Below are positions 1-5,644 of a stretch of 7,231 nt of DNA, one piece after another (within the stretch, counting starts at the first letter, position 1; each line of letters starts with the position of its first letter). The position numbers and the translations under genes are program-made. The notes beneath the pieces were generated by a model, which made no database searches, was not told the DNA's origin, and saw only the letters and a list, made by a program, of their open reading frames with translations. Where the stretch lies: positions 1-7,231 of the forward strand of contig DAOTZS010000247.1 of assembly GCA_034434335.1 (NCBI GenBank), written 5' to 3'. This stretch comes from DAOTZS01 sp034434335. Lineage in GTDB: Bacteria; Chloroflexota; Anaerolineae; CG2-30-64-16.

Positions 1-69
1 TTTATTTTGGTTCTATCCTCGCACGGGTAGACGAAGGATTCGACTACGTTAGTTCCGAGATCGGTGACT
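1..69. other. Short left-edge stretch with no recognised feature
   Basis: These bases lie downstream of the minus-strand lipoprotein stop codon. I see no convincing hairpin followed by a T-run, no open frame of note and no RNA gene. A terminator for the lipoprotein gene may lie further left, outside the window. Confidence 0.4.
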
Positions 70-1548
70 TCACTTGCTGAGTGGCATATTAGTCTCAGTC
101 AGGATCTGCTGGTAAACCTCGTAGTCGCCAAAGTACTGGCGCTCATAGGTCTGTCCCTCGATGGTGCCAGAGAACAACCAACGCTTGGTATACTCCAAGG
201 TCACCAAAATACCAGAAGCCCGGTCGTAGCACGCTCTACCCTCGTAGAGCACAGTCCACTCTTGTGTCTGGCGTACCTCCCGGGTACGAGTTTCCGTACA
301 CCAGAGCGATAACGTACGACCGAGTAGTTCAATGCGGCGATTCTCAGGACCAGGCTCTGCTCCTTCCCAGATGTAGAATAGCGGAGCACTGGCGGACGGC
401 AGCCTCATTTCTTTCCCTGTGTAGCGATCTATCTGGACAAGCCAGTCCTCTTTCTTGCCACACTCATTCTGCCACGTAGCAATACGTTTCACTTCTAACC
501 AACGCGGTGTGCGCACCCGCAACGCCTCGGCCTGAGCATCTCCCAGGCACTGCTCCTGCACACAACCCTCAGCATGGCATTCCCAGCGGATTGCCCAAGA
601 TGCTCTCAGGTCATCTGGAACCAACGGCGGGCTTACTGGCACATTCTGTCGGTCGCCCTGTAGCGTTACCACGCTGTCACTAACCCAGCCGCGTTGACCA
701 TCTACACAGCAAATCTGCCACCATGTTTGGTCGGCATTGCTGCCTGTTACTGCAAATGCCTGACCACGTGTTGCGGTCCTCAGGACCTCGAACTCCACGC
801 CAGGGCCCGTCCGCACGTTGATAACCTGAGAGCGCACTACAACTATAGCCGCTGGTGTCGGTGTAGGGAGAGGCATAAGGCCAGGCGTTGGAGAGGCGGT
901 CGCGGTAGCTGTAGGAGCCATAGGTGTGGCCGTAGGTGTAGGCACAGGAGTGAAAGTGGCCGTGGGGGTAGATACAGGCCTTAGGGTCGGCACCAAAGTC
1001 GCTGTAGGTGTAGGTGTAAAGGTGGGTACTATAGTCGGTTGTACTGTTGCCGTGCTAGTGGGCGTGGGCGGAACTGGTGTTGAGGTAGCAGTCGGCGACG
1101 TCGTTGGAACAGGAGACGGTACGGCGGTAGGTCTCTCAGTAAATGCCGGTGAAGGGCCAAGAGTAATGGTCGGGGTCAAGGTGGCGGTCACCGGGATTAG
1201 AGCAGTTTCAGCAGGCATCACCGTCTGCACCAGAGGGGTGGTCGCCAAGCCGGGCGTGGCGACAACTCCCGGTTCGGCTGTAGCCACAATACCCGGAAGA
1301 ACGGTTGCCATTGCCGACAAGGCCGACATGAGGCGCGTGGCGTCAACTACCACGGGAGTCACCTCTGGCCAACTCGTTGCCTGGACAGAGCCGGCAGCCG
1401 CAGCTGTCTGCATAGCTGCAATCCGGGTTGCCTCCGCCACAGCGTAGCGCACTTCACCCTCGAGTTGATCTGGAGGAACCGGTGCACAGCTAACAGCCAG
1501 CACTAAGAAAAGCAAAAGCACCAGACAGGCCAACCCGCGGTAAGTCAT
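70..1548 (-). CDS. SH3b-domain lipoprotein with long Thr/Pro-rich linker
   Basis: A 492-residue predicted secreted lipoprotein, probably anchored on the outer face of the membrane or in the cell wall. Residues 1-20 are a hydrophobic signal peptide ending in the lipobox LAVSC, with the lipidated Cys at 21. Residues 22-84 are Ala-rich and probably helical. Residues 85-235 are an extended Thr/Pro/Ala/Val linker. Residues 236-297 form a bacterial SH3 (SH3_3-type) domain with the typical VINVRTGPG start and a WW...GWVS end; such domains usually bind cell-wall peptides. Residues 310-492 are a domain I do not recognise, rich in Trp/Tyr, with six cysteines (324, 329, 334, 363, 417, 440) that could form disulfides outside the cell. 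I chose the start at 1548 rather than an upstream ATG at 1605 because it has a strong Shine-Dalgarno and puts the signal peptide at the N-terminus. By eye the gene is less GC-rich than the tup genes. It is divergent from tupB, with no evident functional link. Overall function is unknown. Confidence 0.85.
   Translation of the reverse strand: MTYRGLACLVLLLFLVLAVSCAPVPPDQLEGEVRYAVAEATRIAAMQTAAAAGSVQATSWPEVTPVVVDATRLMSALSAMATVLPGIVATAEPGVVATPGLATTPLVQTVMPAETALIPVTATLTPTITLGPSPAFTERPTAVPSPVPTTSPTATSTPVPPTPTSTATVQPTIVPTFTPTPTATLVPTLRPVSTPTATFTPVPTPTATPMAPTATATASPTPGLMPLPTPTPAAIVVVRSQVINVRTGPGVEFEVLRTATRGQAFAVTGSNADQTWWQICCVDGQRGWVSDSVVTLQGDRQNVPVSPPLVPDDLRASWAIRWECHAEGCVQEQCLGDAQAEALRVRTPRWLEVKRIATWQNECGKKEDWLVQIDRYTGKEMRLPSASAPLFYIWEGAEPGPENRRIELLGRTLSLWCTETRTREVRQTQEWTVLYEGRACYDRASGILVTLEYTKRWLFSGTIEGQTYERQYFGDYEVYQQILTETNMPLSK
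844..1296 (-). repeat. Low-complexity Thr/Pro-coding repeat tract inside the lipoprotein
   Basis: On the plus strand this is a run of degenerate GTGGGHGTAG-like units; read on the minus strand it encodes TPTPT/TATPTP/PTAT repeats, residues 85-235 of the lipoprotein. Such linkers act as flexible spacers that hold a domain away from the membrane. The repetition also creates a long Val/Gly-rich open frame on the opposite strand, which is an artefact. The tract is expected to vary in length between strains by slippage or recombination (inference). Confidence 0.7.
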
Positions 1549-1551
1549 GAG

Positions 1552-1560
1552 CTCCTCCCT
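1552..1560 (-). promoter_or_regulatory. Strong ribosome-binding site deciding the lipoprotein start
   Basis: On the minus strand AGGGAGGAG lies just before the ATG at 1548, near-optimal Shine-Dalgarno pairing. It fixes the start at 1548, 19 codons downstream of the longest possible ORF start. Confidence 0.75.
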
Positions 1561-1628
1561 TGTCTCGGAACACCAACAGAAGTGCATCCCTGGCAGAGGA
1601 AACAAAGATTGCGTCCAGGTATGCCGCG

Positions 1629-1657
1629 ATTATAAGTCCGAGTGGTGCTCAAGTCAA
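1629..1657 (-). promoter_or_regulatory. Predicted sigma-70-type promoter for the lipoprotein gene
   Basis: Read on the minus strand: TTGACT (-35, 1657-1652), a 17-bp spacer, then a perfect TATAAT (-10, 1634-1629). This matches the housekeeping consensus at 11 of 12 positions. The expected start point is near 1622, giving a leader of roughly 70 nt before the ATG. The -35 lies within the inverted repeat at 1650-1668, so it could be controlled from that site. Confidence 0.65.
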
Positions 1658-1668
1658 CTTACGACTTG
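1650..1668. repeat. Short inverted repeat between the divergent promoters
   Basis: CAAGTC (1650-1655) and GACTTG (1663-1668) are perfect inverted copies separated by 7 bp, the size of a classical dimer operator. The site covers the -35 hexamer of the leftward promoter and ends 18 bp before the -35 of the rightward one. Immediately to the right, two near-identical 12-mers (TTGTCACCCCAC at 1670 and TTGACACCCAAC at 1687, 10 of 12 matching) are offset by 17 bp. Operator function is inferred only from position and symmetry. Confidence 0.4.
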
Positions 1669-1686
1669 GTTGTCACCCCACTATAT

Positions 1687-1714
1687 TTGACACCCAACCA
1701 CCGACTGTTATAAT
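1687..1714 (+). promoter_or_regulatory. Consensus sigma-70 promoter driving tupB-tupC
   Basis: A perfect TTGACA (1687-1692), a 16-bp spacer and a perfect TATAAT (1709-1714). A TG at 1706-1707, one base before the -10, makes it an extended -10 promoter as well. Transcription should start near 1721, giving a leader of about 30 nt before the ribosome-binding site and the tupB start. A promoter this close to consensus is expected to be strong unless repressed, which fits the inverted repeat over its -10 and start point. Confidence 0.8.
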
Positions 1715-1732
1715 TGCACCGATACAAATATA
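1709..1732. promoter_or_regulatory. Candidate operator overlapping the tup -10 and start point
   Basis: TATAATTG (1709-1716) and CAAATATA (1725-1732) form an inverted repeat matching at 7 of 8 positions with an 8-bp spacer. Its centre falls between 1720 and 1721, the expected transcription start. A dimer bound here would block RNA polymerase. The TATA-rich half-sites resemble in style the molybdate regulator ModE's operators, but the protein likely to bind is the GntR-type regulator encoded at 4382-5485. Assignment is by position and symmetry only. Confidence 0.4.
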
Positions 1733-1740
1733 CAACCTCC

Positions 1741-1747
1741 GAGGTGA
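1741..1747 (+). promoter_or_regulatory. Ribosome-binding site upstream of a non-canonical tupB start
   Basis: GAGGTGA pairs well with the 16S 3' end. Counting from GAGG, six bases separate it from the ATC at 1751, an ideal spacing. No ATG, GTG or TTG lies in the tupB frame within reach; the first canonical codon is the GTG at 1814, which has no Shine-Dalgarno of its own. The TGA in this motif (1745-1747) is an in-frame stop, so translation cannot begin further upstream. Confidence 0.55.
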
Positions 1748-1750
1748 ACC

Positions 1751-2464
1751 ATCGAAGAGCTCTGGCGTGGTCTGCTTGAAGCCTGGCGGCTGATCATCAC
1801 GCGTGATCAAACGGTGCTGGAAGTCCTGCTGCTATCGCTGCGCGTGTCGGGCACAGCTCTCCTTTGTAGCTCATTGCTCGGCATCCCACTGGGCGTGCTC
1901 CTCGGGCTGAGCCGTTTCCCGGGCCGCCGGCCCATAGTTGCCTTGCTCTATACAGGCATGGGCCTGCCGCCAGTAGTAGTGGGGCTGTTTGTCTACCTGA
2001 TGCTCTCGCGCAGCGGCCCCCTGGGACGCCTGCACTCCCCATGGATCCCACCCCTCTTCACCCCCGGTGCCATGGTTGTAGCCCAAATCTTGATTGCTCT
2101 CCCCCTGGTCGCCGGGTTCACCATGATGGCTGTGCTGGAGGTTGACCCGGCCTTGCTGCAGCAGGTACGTTCCCTGGGTGCAACCCGCTGGCAGACGGTG
2201 CTCACGGCCCTCGCGGAAGCACGCGGCGGAGTGATCATGGCGATCATCGCAGGTTTCGGCGGCATCATCTCCGAGGTGGGGGCCGTCATGATGGTCGGCG
2301 GCAACATTGCCGGGCAGACCCGCGTACTGACGACGGCAATCGTCCTCGAGACCCGCAAGGGGGCATTCGATGTAGCCATTGCCCTGGGCATCATCCTGTT
2401 GACAGTGTCGCTCATCGCCAACGTTGCGATGTTGCGCCTGCAGGGCAGGAGCCTGGAAAGATGA
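1751..2464 (+). CDS. tupB: Tungstate ABC transporter permease TupB
   Basis: Integral membrane subunit of a Tup-type oxyanion importer, predicted to form a homodimeric channel energised by TupC. The protein is 237 residues from position 1751, or 216 from the first canonical start (GTG at 1814). About five hydrophobic segments are visible. The cytoplasmic EAA-type coupling loop lies around residues 154-171, followed by the family-typical SEVGAVMMVGGNI and TTAIVLET-KG stretches. I prefer 1751 because a good ribosome-binding site is placed for it and the extra N-terminus (EELWRGLLEAWRLI) looks like the usual amphipathic start of TupB proteins; beginning at GTG would cut into the first membrane segment. 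The difficulty is that codon 1751-1753 is ATC, so either an unusual start or a base error is implied. The stop overlaps the tupC ATG by four bases (ATGA), indicating translational coupling. Molybdate as substrate cannot be excluded. Confidence 0.85.
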   Translation: MEELWRGLLEAWRLIITRDQTVLEVLLLSLRVSGTALLCSSLLGIPLGVLLGLSRFPGRRPIVALLYTGMGLPPVVVGLFVYLMLSRSGPLGRLHSPWIPPLFTPGAMVVAQILIALPLVAGFTMMAVLEVDPALLQQVRSLGATRWQTVLTALAEARGGVIMAIIAGFGGIISEVGAVMMVGGNIAGQTRVLTTAIVLETRKGAFDVAIALGIILLTVSLIANVAMLRLQGRSLER

Positions 2465-3195
2465 AGGAGCCAGTTTATCAGGTGCAAGGTCTGGTCAAGG
2501 AATATGGGGCCAGGCGAGCTCTGGCGCTCGATTATCTGGAGATCTGGCGGGGAGAGATATGTGCCCTGGTGGGTCCCAGTGGCGCCGGGAAGAGCACCCT
2601 GCTGAGGTTGCTCAACTTTCTGGAGCCACCTACAGCCGGCAGCATATACTTCATGGGCAAAGAGTTCAGCGCTGCCCGGCCATCCATGCCCCTGGCGTGG
2701 CGTCGCCGTGTGACGTGCGTGGCTCAGCGCCCCCTCCTCCTGCACCGCACCGTATGGGATAACGTCCGCTTCGGATTGCAGTTGCGCGGCCAGCGGGATG
2801 GCCGCGCACAGGTCCAGGCAACCCTGGAGCTCATGGGGCTCACAGCCATGGCGCGGCAGCCAGCCGCCTCCCTCTCAGGAGGTGAGGCACAACGGGTTGC
2901 CCTGGCCCGGGCCATGGTGCTCCAGCCCGATGTGCTCCTCCTGGACGAACCCACTGCCAACCTGGACCCCTACAATGTGGCAGTTATCGAGCAGGCCATA
3001 CAAACCCTCAACCGGGAACAGGGCACCACGGTGGTCCTGGTCACCCACCAGATCTTCCAGGCCAGGCGCCTGGCTCACCGCGTGGGCCTGCTCCTGGACG
3101 GCCGGTTGATCGAATTGTCGGAAGTCAACACCTTCTTCGAGAGACCCCGCGATCCCCGCACCGCGGCTTTTGTGCGAGGAGAGATGGTGTATTAG
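2461..3195 (+). CDS. tupC: Tungstate ABC transporter ATP-binding protein TupC
   Basis: Cytoplasmic ATPase that powers oxyanion import through TupB. The 244-residue length is normal for a single-domain ABC ATPase. All catalytic motifs are intact: Walker A GPSGAGKST at 38-46, Q-loop Gln89, signature LSGGEAQ at 138-144, Walker B VLLLDEP at 158-164, D-loop ANLD at 166-169 and H-loop His196. There is no C-terminal regulatory extension such as the TOBE domain of ModC, which agrees with a TupC rather than a ModC assignment. The start overlaps the tupB stop (ATGA). Hairpin repeats follow the gene, and tupA begins 171 bp downstream. Assignment to tungstate rather than another substrate comes from its neighbours. 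Confidence 0.88.
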   Translation: MKEPVYQVQGLVKEYGARRALALDYLEIWRGEICALVGPSGAGKSTLLRLLNFLEPPTAGSIYFMGKEFSAARPSMPLAWRRRVTCVAQRPLLLHRTVWDNVRFGLQLRGQRDGRAQVQATLELMGLTAMARQPAASLSGGEAQRVALARAMVLQPDVLLLDEPTANLDPYNVAVIEQAIQTLNREQGTTVVLVTHQIFQARRLAHRVGLLLDGRLIELSEVNTFFERPRDPRTAAFVRGEMVY

Positions 3196-3219
3196 GCCAG
3201 TTGGGGGGAATCCTTTGAA

Positions 3220-3258
3220 GGGGGTATTCTGGGCGGCTTCGCCGCCCAGAATACCCCC
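3220..3258. repeat. Perfect 18-bp hairpin after tupC
   Basis: Left arm 3220-3237 and right arm 3241-3258 are perfect inverted copies (18 bp each) around a TTC loop, with a GGGCGGC/GCCGCCC core next to the loop. Only TTAAT follows, so the T-run expected of an intrinsic terminator is weak. It could still attenuate transcription or protect the tupBC mRNA 3' end. The G/C-run design matches dispersed palindromic repeats common in Chloroflexota genomes (family knowledge, not tested here). Confidence 0.7.
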
Positions 3259-3269
3259 TTAATCTCGAT

Positions 3270-3322
3270 CCTCCTTCCCCGCAGGGCGGGGAAGGAGGTA
3301 GGGGGGATGGGGCGATACGCCC
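3270..3322. repeat. Second G/C-rich palindromic repeat in the tupC-tupA gap
   Basis: CCTCCTTCCCCGC (3270-3282) and GCGGGGAAGGAGG (3286-3298) are perfect 13-bp inverted copies around AGG. A run of G (TAGGGGGGATGGGG) follows, then a small GGGCG-ATA-CGCCC hairpin (3310-3322). It looks like a REP/MITE-like unit of the dispersed CCTCCTTCCCCGC type. I see no clear promoter in the remaining 44 bp before tupA; a TAAAAT at 3323-3328 is -10-like but has no matching -35. Whether tupA is read through from tupB or has its own promoter is therefore open. Confidence 0.6.
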
Positions 3323-3366
3323 TAAAATGCGTAACTCTTGCCAGATAAGCTCTAAGCCTCAGAACT

Positions 3367-4380
3367 ATGTGTGCTCGCCGACTGATCGTGTTTCTCACCC
3401 TGTTGAGCTTCCTGGAAGGGCTCGGCGCCTGCGCTCCTGCCCCTCTGCCTGCCCCTTCTCAGGCTGCCGCCCCCCAGGCCCCCGCCTCCTCTGAGGAAAG
3501 CTGCCCTGCTTGCCCTACATCGCGGGGGGCAACCCCCCTATTACGGGGGGTAAACCCCCCATTACGGGGGGTAAACGAAGCTGGGGGCAAGGGGCAGAGG
3601 GAGTCCCGGCTGATCCTGGCCACTACCACCAGCACGGCAGACTCAGGGCTGCTGGACTTCCTCCTGCCAGACTTTACCAGGCAGTATGGGGCCAGGGTAG
3701 ATGTCCTGGCCGTGGGCACCGGGGAGGCGCTCAAGCTGGGGCAGGATGGCAACGCAGACGTGCTGCTGGTGCACGCGGCAGAGCTCGAGGAAGCCTTCAT
3801 GGCCGCCGGCCACGGTGTCCGCCGCGAGCCTGTCATGGCCAACGATTTCGTCATCGTTGGCCCCGCGGCCGACCCGGCACATATCCGCGGCCTCAAGCAC
3901 GCCGCGACAGCCTTCGCCCGCATCGCCGCTGCCAGGGCTCCCTTTGTCTCGCGCGGCGACGGCTCCGGCACTTATGTCAAAGAGAGGGCGATCTGGCGCG
4001 CCGCCGGCCTGGAGCCCGATGGCGACTGGTACCTCTCGGCCGGGCAAGGGATGGGCGCCGTCCTGACCATGGCCGATGAGCTCCAGGCCTACACCCTTAG
4101 CGACCGGGCAACCTTCCTGGCACGCCGCGCGCGCGGCATAAGCCTGGCCATCCTGGTCGAGGGAGATCCTTCCTTGCTCAACCACTATAGCGTGATCGCT
4201 GTCAATCCAGCCAAGAGCCCCCTGATCCAGGCTGAGCTGGCAAACGCCTTCATTGACTGGTTGACCTCGCAGCCGGTCCAGGAGCAGATCGGCCGGTTCG
4301 GGGTGGCTGAATACGGAATGCCGCTCTTCAGGCCGGCCTCAGCCGTCAGAGGCTCTCAGGCAGAGCCAGCAACAGACTGA
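3367..4380 (+). CDS. tupA: Tungstate-binding lipoprotein TupA
   Basis: Extracytoplasmic substrate-binding subunit that delivers tungstate (possibly molybdate) to TupB/TupC. The protein has 337 residues. A hydrophobic signal peptide ends in the lipobox LGAC with the lipidated Cys at 22. Residues 23-79 are a Pro/Ala-rich linker carrying a duplicated heptapeptide (57-70). The binding domain runs from about 80 to 322 and matches TupA (COG2998) throughout: ATTTSTADSGLLD at 85-97 with the oxyanion-binding TTTST, AVGTGEALKLG at 115-125, NADVLLVHA at 129-137, NDFVIVGP at 159-166, SRGDGSGTY at 195-203 and GQGMGAVLTMADE at 226-238. The start at 3367 is the only one giving an intact signal peptide, although the Shine-Dalgarno is poor. 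Only one base separates its stop from the next gene, so the two are almost certainly co-transcribed. tupA following tupBC departs from the common A-B-C order. Confidence 0.92.
   Translation: MCARRLIVFLTLLSFLEGLGACAPAPLPAPSQAAAPQAPASSEESCPACPTSRGATPLLRGVNPPLRGVNEAGGKGQRESRLILATTTSTADSGLLDFLLPDFTRQYGARVDVLAVGTGEALKLGQDGNADVLLVHAAELEEAFMAAGHGVRREPVMANDFVIVGPAADPAHIRGLKHAATAFARIAAARAPFVSRGDGSGTYVKERAIWRAAGLEPDGDWYLSAGQGMGAVLTMADELQAYTLSDRATFLARRARGISLAILVEGDPSLLNHYSVIAVNPAKSPLIQAELANAFIDWLTSQPVQEQIGRFGVAEYGMPLFRPASAVRGSQAEPATD
3524..3576 (+). repeat. In-frame palindromic tandem repeat inside the tupA linker
   Basis: Two 21-bp units (3535-3555 and 3556-3576) differ at one base and encode PLLRGVN and PPLRGVN. 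A partial third copy (CGGGGGGCAA) starts at 3522. Alternating G6 and C6 runs make the tract self-complementary (for example G6 at 3524-3529 with C6 at 3533-3538, and C6 at 3555-3560 with G6 at 3566-3571), so the RNA can fold into alternative hairpins. It lies in the disordered spacer between lipobox and binding domain, where extra residues are tolerated. The unit length, a multiple of three, keeps the frame. Confidence 0.75.
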
Positions 4381-4381
4381 G

Positions 4382-5485
4382 ATGGGCAAGACACCTCTCT
4401 ATCAACTGATTGGCGAGGCGATACGCCAGCAGATTTTGGAGGGCCGCCTGAAGCCAGGGGACCCACTCCCCACCATCCGGGAGATGGCCAGCCGCTGGGG
4501 GTGTACCCCCGGCACTGTGCAGCAGGCCTACCAGGAGCTGGCCCGCCAGGGCTTGCTGGTCAGCCGGCCCGGGCAGGGCACGCGCGTGGGCAGCGGCCTG
4601 CCTGAACTGGCCTCGGCTGCCGACCAGGCGCCGCTGCGCCAGGCCGTGTTGACCCATCAGGCCGAGGCTTTCCTCCTGGAGGTGCTGAGGGCCGGCTATA
4701 CGCCGGCCGAGATAGAAAGGGCCTTCCACACCGCCCTGGACCGCTGGCGGACAGTGGAGCACCAACAGCCTGCCCCAACCGGGCGCACCCTGCGCTTTGT
4801 CGGCAGCCACGATCCGGCCATCTCCCTGATCGCAGCCCACTGCGCTGACTTCGCGGCCGGCTATACGGTGGCCGTGACCTTCACGGGCAGCCTGGGCGGG
4901 CTGATCGCCCTGGCCGAAGGGAAAGCCGATATGGCCGGCAGCCATTTGTGGGATGAAGCCAGCGACACTTATAACCTGCCTTTCGTCGAGCGGCTGCTGC
5001 CCGGGCAGCGAGTAGCCCTGCTAACCCTGGCCCACCGTCGGCTGGGGCTCATCGTAGCGCCGGGAAACCCTCTCCAGATCAGCGGCCTGGCCGACCTGGC
5101 TCGCCCTGGGGTGCGATTTGTCAACCGGCAGCGGGGCGCGGGAACCCGCGTCTGGCTGGACGCCCATTTGCGCCGGCTGGGCATCCAGCCCGAACAGGTG
5201 GTGGGGTATGGCGAAGAGGAGCCCACTCACATGGAGGTGGCACGGGCCGTCGCTACCGGCCGCGCCGATGTCGGGTTGGGGATAGAAGCCGCCTCCCTGG
5301 GCTACCGCCTGGGCTTTGTGCCGCTGACCAGAGAACGCTACGACCTGATCATCCCAGAGGAGGCCTGGGCGTTGCCGGCCGTGCAGGGCCTGAGTAGCTG
5401 GCTGGCCACTCCCCAGGCCCGCTCCCTTATAGCCGAACTGGGCGGCTATGAAACAGATGAGACCGGCCAGGTAACCTGGACGTAA
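4382..5485 (+). CDS. GntR-type regulator fused to a tungstate/molybdate-binding (COG1910) domain
   Basis: A predicted one-component cytoplasmic transcription factor that senses an oxyanion directly. Of 367 residues, 5-70 form a GntR-type winged helix-turn-helix (PLYQLIGEAIRQQI...GRLKPGDPLPTIREMA, then TVQQAYQELARQGLLVSRPGQGT). Residues 71-135 are a helical linker. Residues 136-355 match the PBP-like domain of COG1910 (PF12727): FVGSHDPA at 139-146, TGSLGGLIAL at 168-177, ADMAGSHLWDE at 182-192, FVNRQRGAGTR at 246-256 and THMEVARAVATGRADVGLGIEAA at 282-304. No signal peptide is present, as expected for a sensor. It starts one base after tupA, with only weak ribosome-binding sequence, so translation is probably coupled. 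It most likely controls the tup promoter at 1687-1714 (inference). The stop codon is TAA at 5483-5485, inside the left end of a MITE; the ancestral stop was TGA, with the same C-terminus. Molybdate rather than tungstate is the main alternative ligand. Confidence 0.88.
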   Translation: MGKTPLYQLIGEAIRQQILEGRLKPGDPLPTIREMASRWGCTPGTVQQAYQELARQGLLVSRPGQGTRVGSGLPELASAADQAPLRQAVLTHQAEAFLLEVLRAGYTPAEIERAFHTALDRWRTVEHQQPAPTGRTLRFVGSHDPAISLIAAHCADFAAGYTVAVTFTGSLGGLIALAEGKADMAGSHLWDEASDTYNLPFVERLLPGQRVALLTLAHRRLGLIVAPGNPLQISGLADLARPGVRFVNRQRGAGTRVWLDAHLRRLGIQPEQVVGYGEEEPTHMEVARAVATGRADVGLGIEAASLGYRLGFVPLTRERYDLIIPEEAWALPAVQGLSSWLATPQARSLIAELGGYETDETGQVTWT

Positions 5486-5644
5486 CTATTCAGGCCGATT
5501 GAAATCGCCCCTCCTGGGCACTTCGTGCCGGGTGTCGGCCTCCGCCGACACCCCTCATGTATGCATCATGAGAGAGGTCGGCGAAGGCCGACCACCGGCC
5601 GCAGGACCAAAAAGGGTGACTTCCAGTCACCGCTGAATAGTTAC
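5482..5644. mobile_element. IS66-like MITE, 163 bp, with perfect TIRs and 8-bp target duplication
   Basis: Terminal inverted repeats are perfect over 12 bp: GTAACTATTCAG at 5482-5493 and CTGAATAGTTAC at 5633-5644. They are flanked by identical ACCTGGAC copies at 5474-5481 and 5645-5652, a perfect 8-bp target duplication. An 8-bp duplication and ends beginning GTAA are typical of the IS66 family, so this looks like a non-autonomous derivative moved by an IS66-type transposase elsewhere in the genome. There is no coding capacity. The interior is a chain of small hairpins: CGATT/AATCG (5496-5507), GGCAC/GTGCC (5517-5529), GGGTGTCGGC/GCCGACACCC (5530-5553), CTCATG/CATGAG (5554-5572), GGTCGGC/GCCGACC (5576-5593) and GGTGACT/AGTCACC (5615-5631). 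The intact duplication suggests a fairly recent insertion. It fills the gap between two convergent genes and might serve both as a terminator region. Confidence 0.9.

Noticed and set aside
926..1447. 173-residue Val/Gly-rich open frame on the plus strand
   Set aside because: It is the antisense reading of the Thr/Pro linker in the lipoprotein; the repeats simply lack stop codons. No ribosome-binding site or recognisable domain.
1549..1605. Upstream ATG at 1605 as lipoprotein start
   Set aside because: It would add 19 polar residues before the signal peptide and ignores the strong ribosome-binding site in front of 1548.
1560..1793. 77-residue plus-strand open frame in the divergent intergenic region
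   Set aside because: It runs through both predicted promoters, the candidate operator and the tupB ribosome-binding site, and shows no protein features.
1993..2745. 250-residue minus-strand open frame across tupB and tupC
   Set aside because: Shadow of two well-supported plus-strand genes; its composition is typical of antisense GC-rich coding DNA.
3220..3258. Classical rho-independent terminator after tupC
   Set aside because: The stem is excellent but only TT then AATC follows, not a T-run, so I report it as a hairpin repeat with possible attenuating effect.
3524..3576. Possible CRISPR-like repeats
   Set aside because: Adjacent 21-bp units have no spacers, are in frame in tupA, and lack nearby cas genes.
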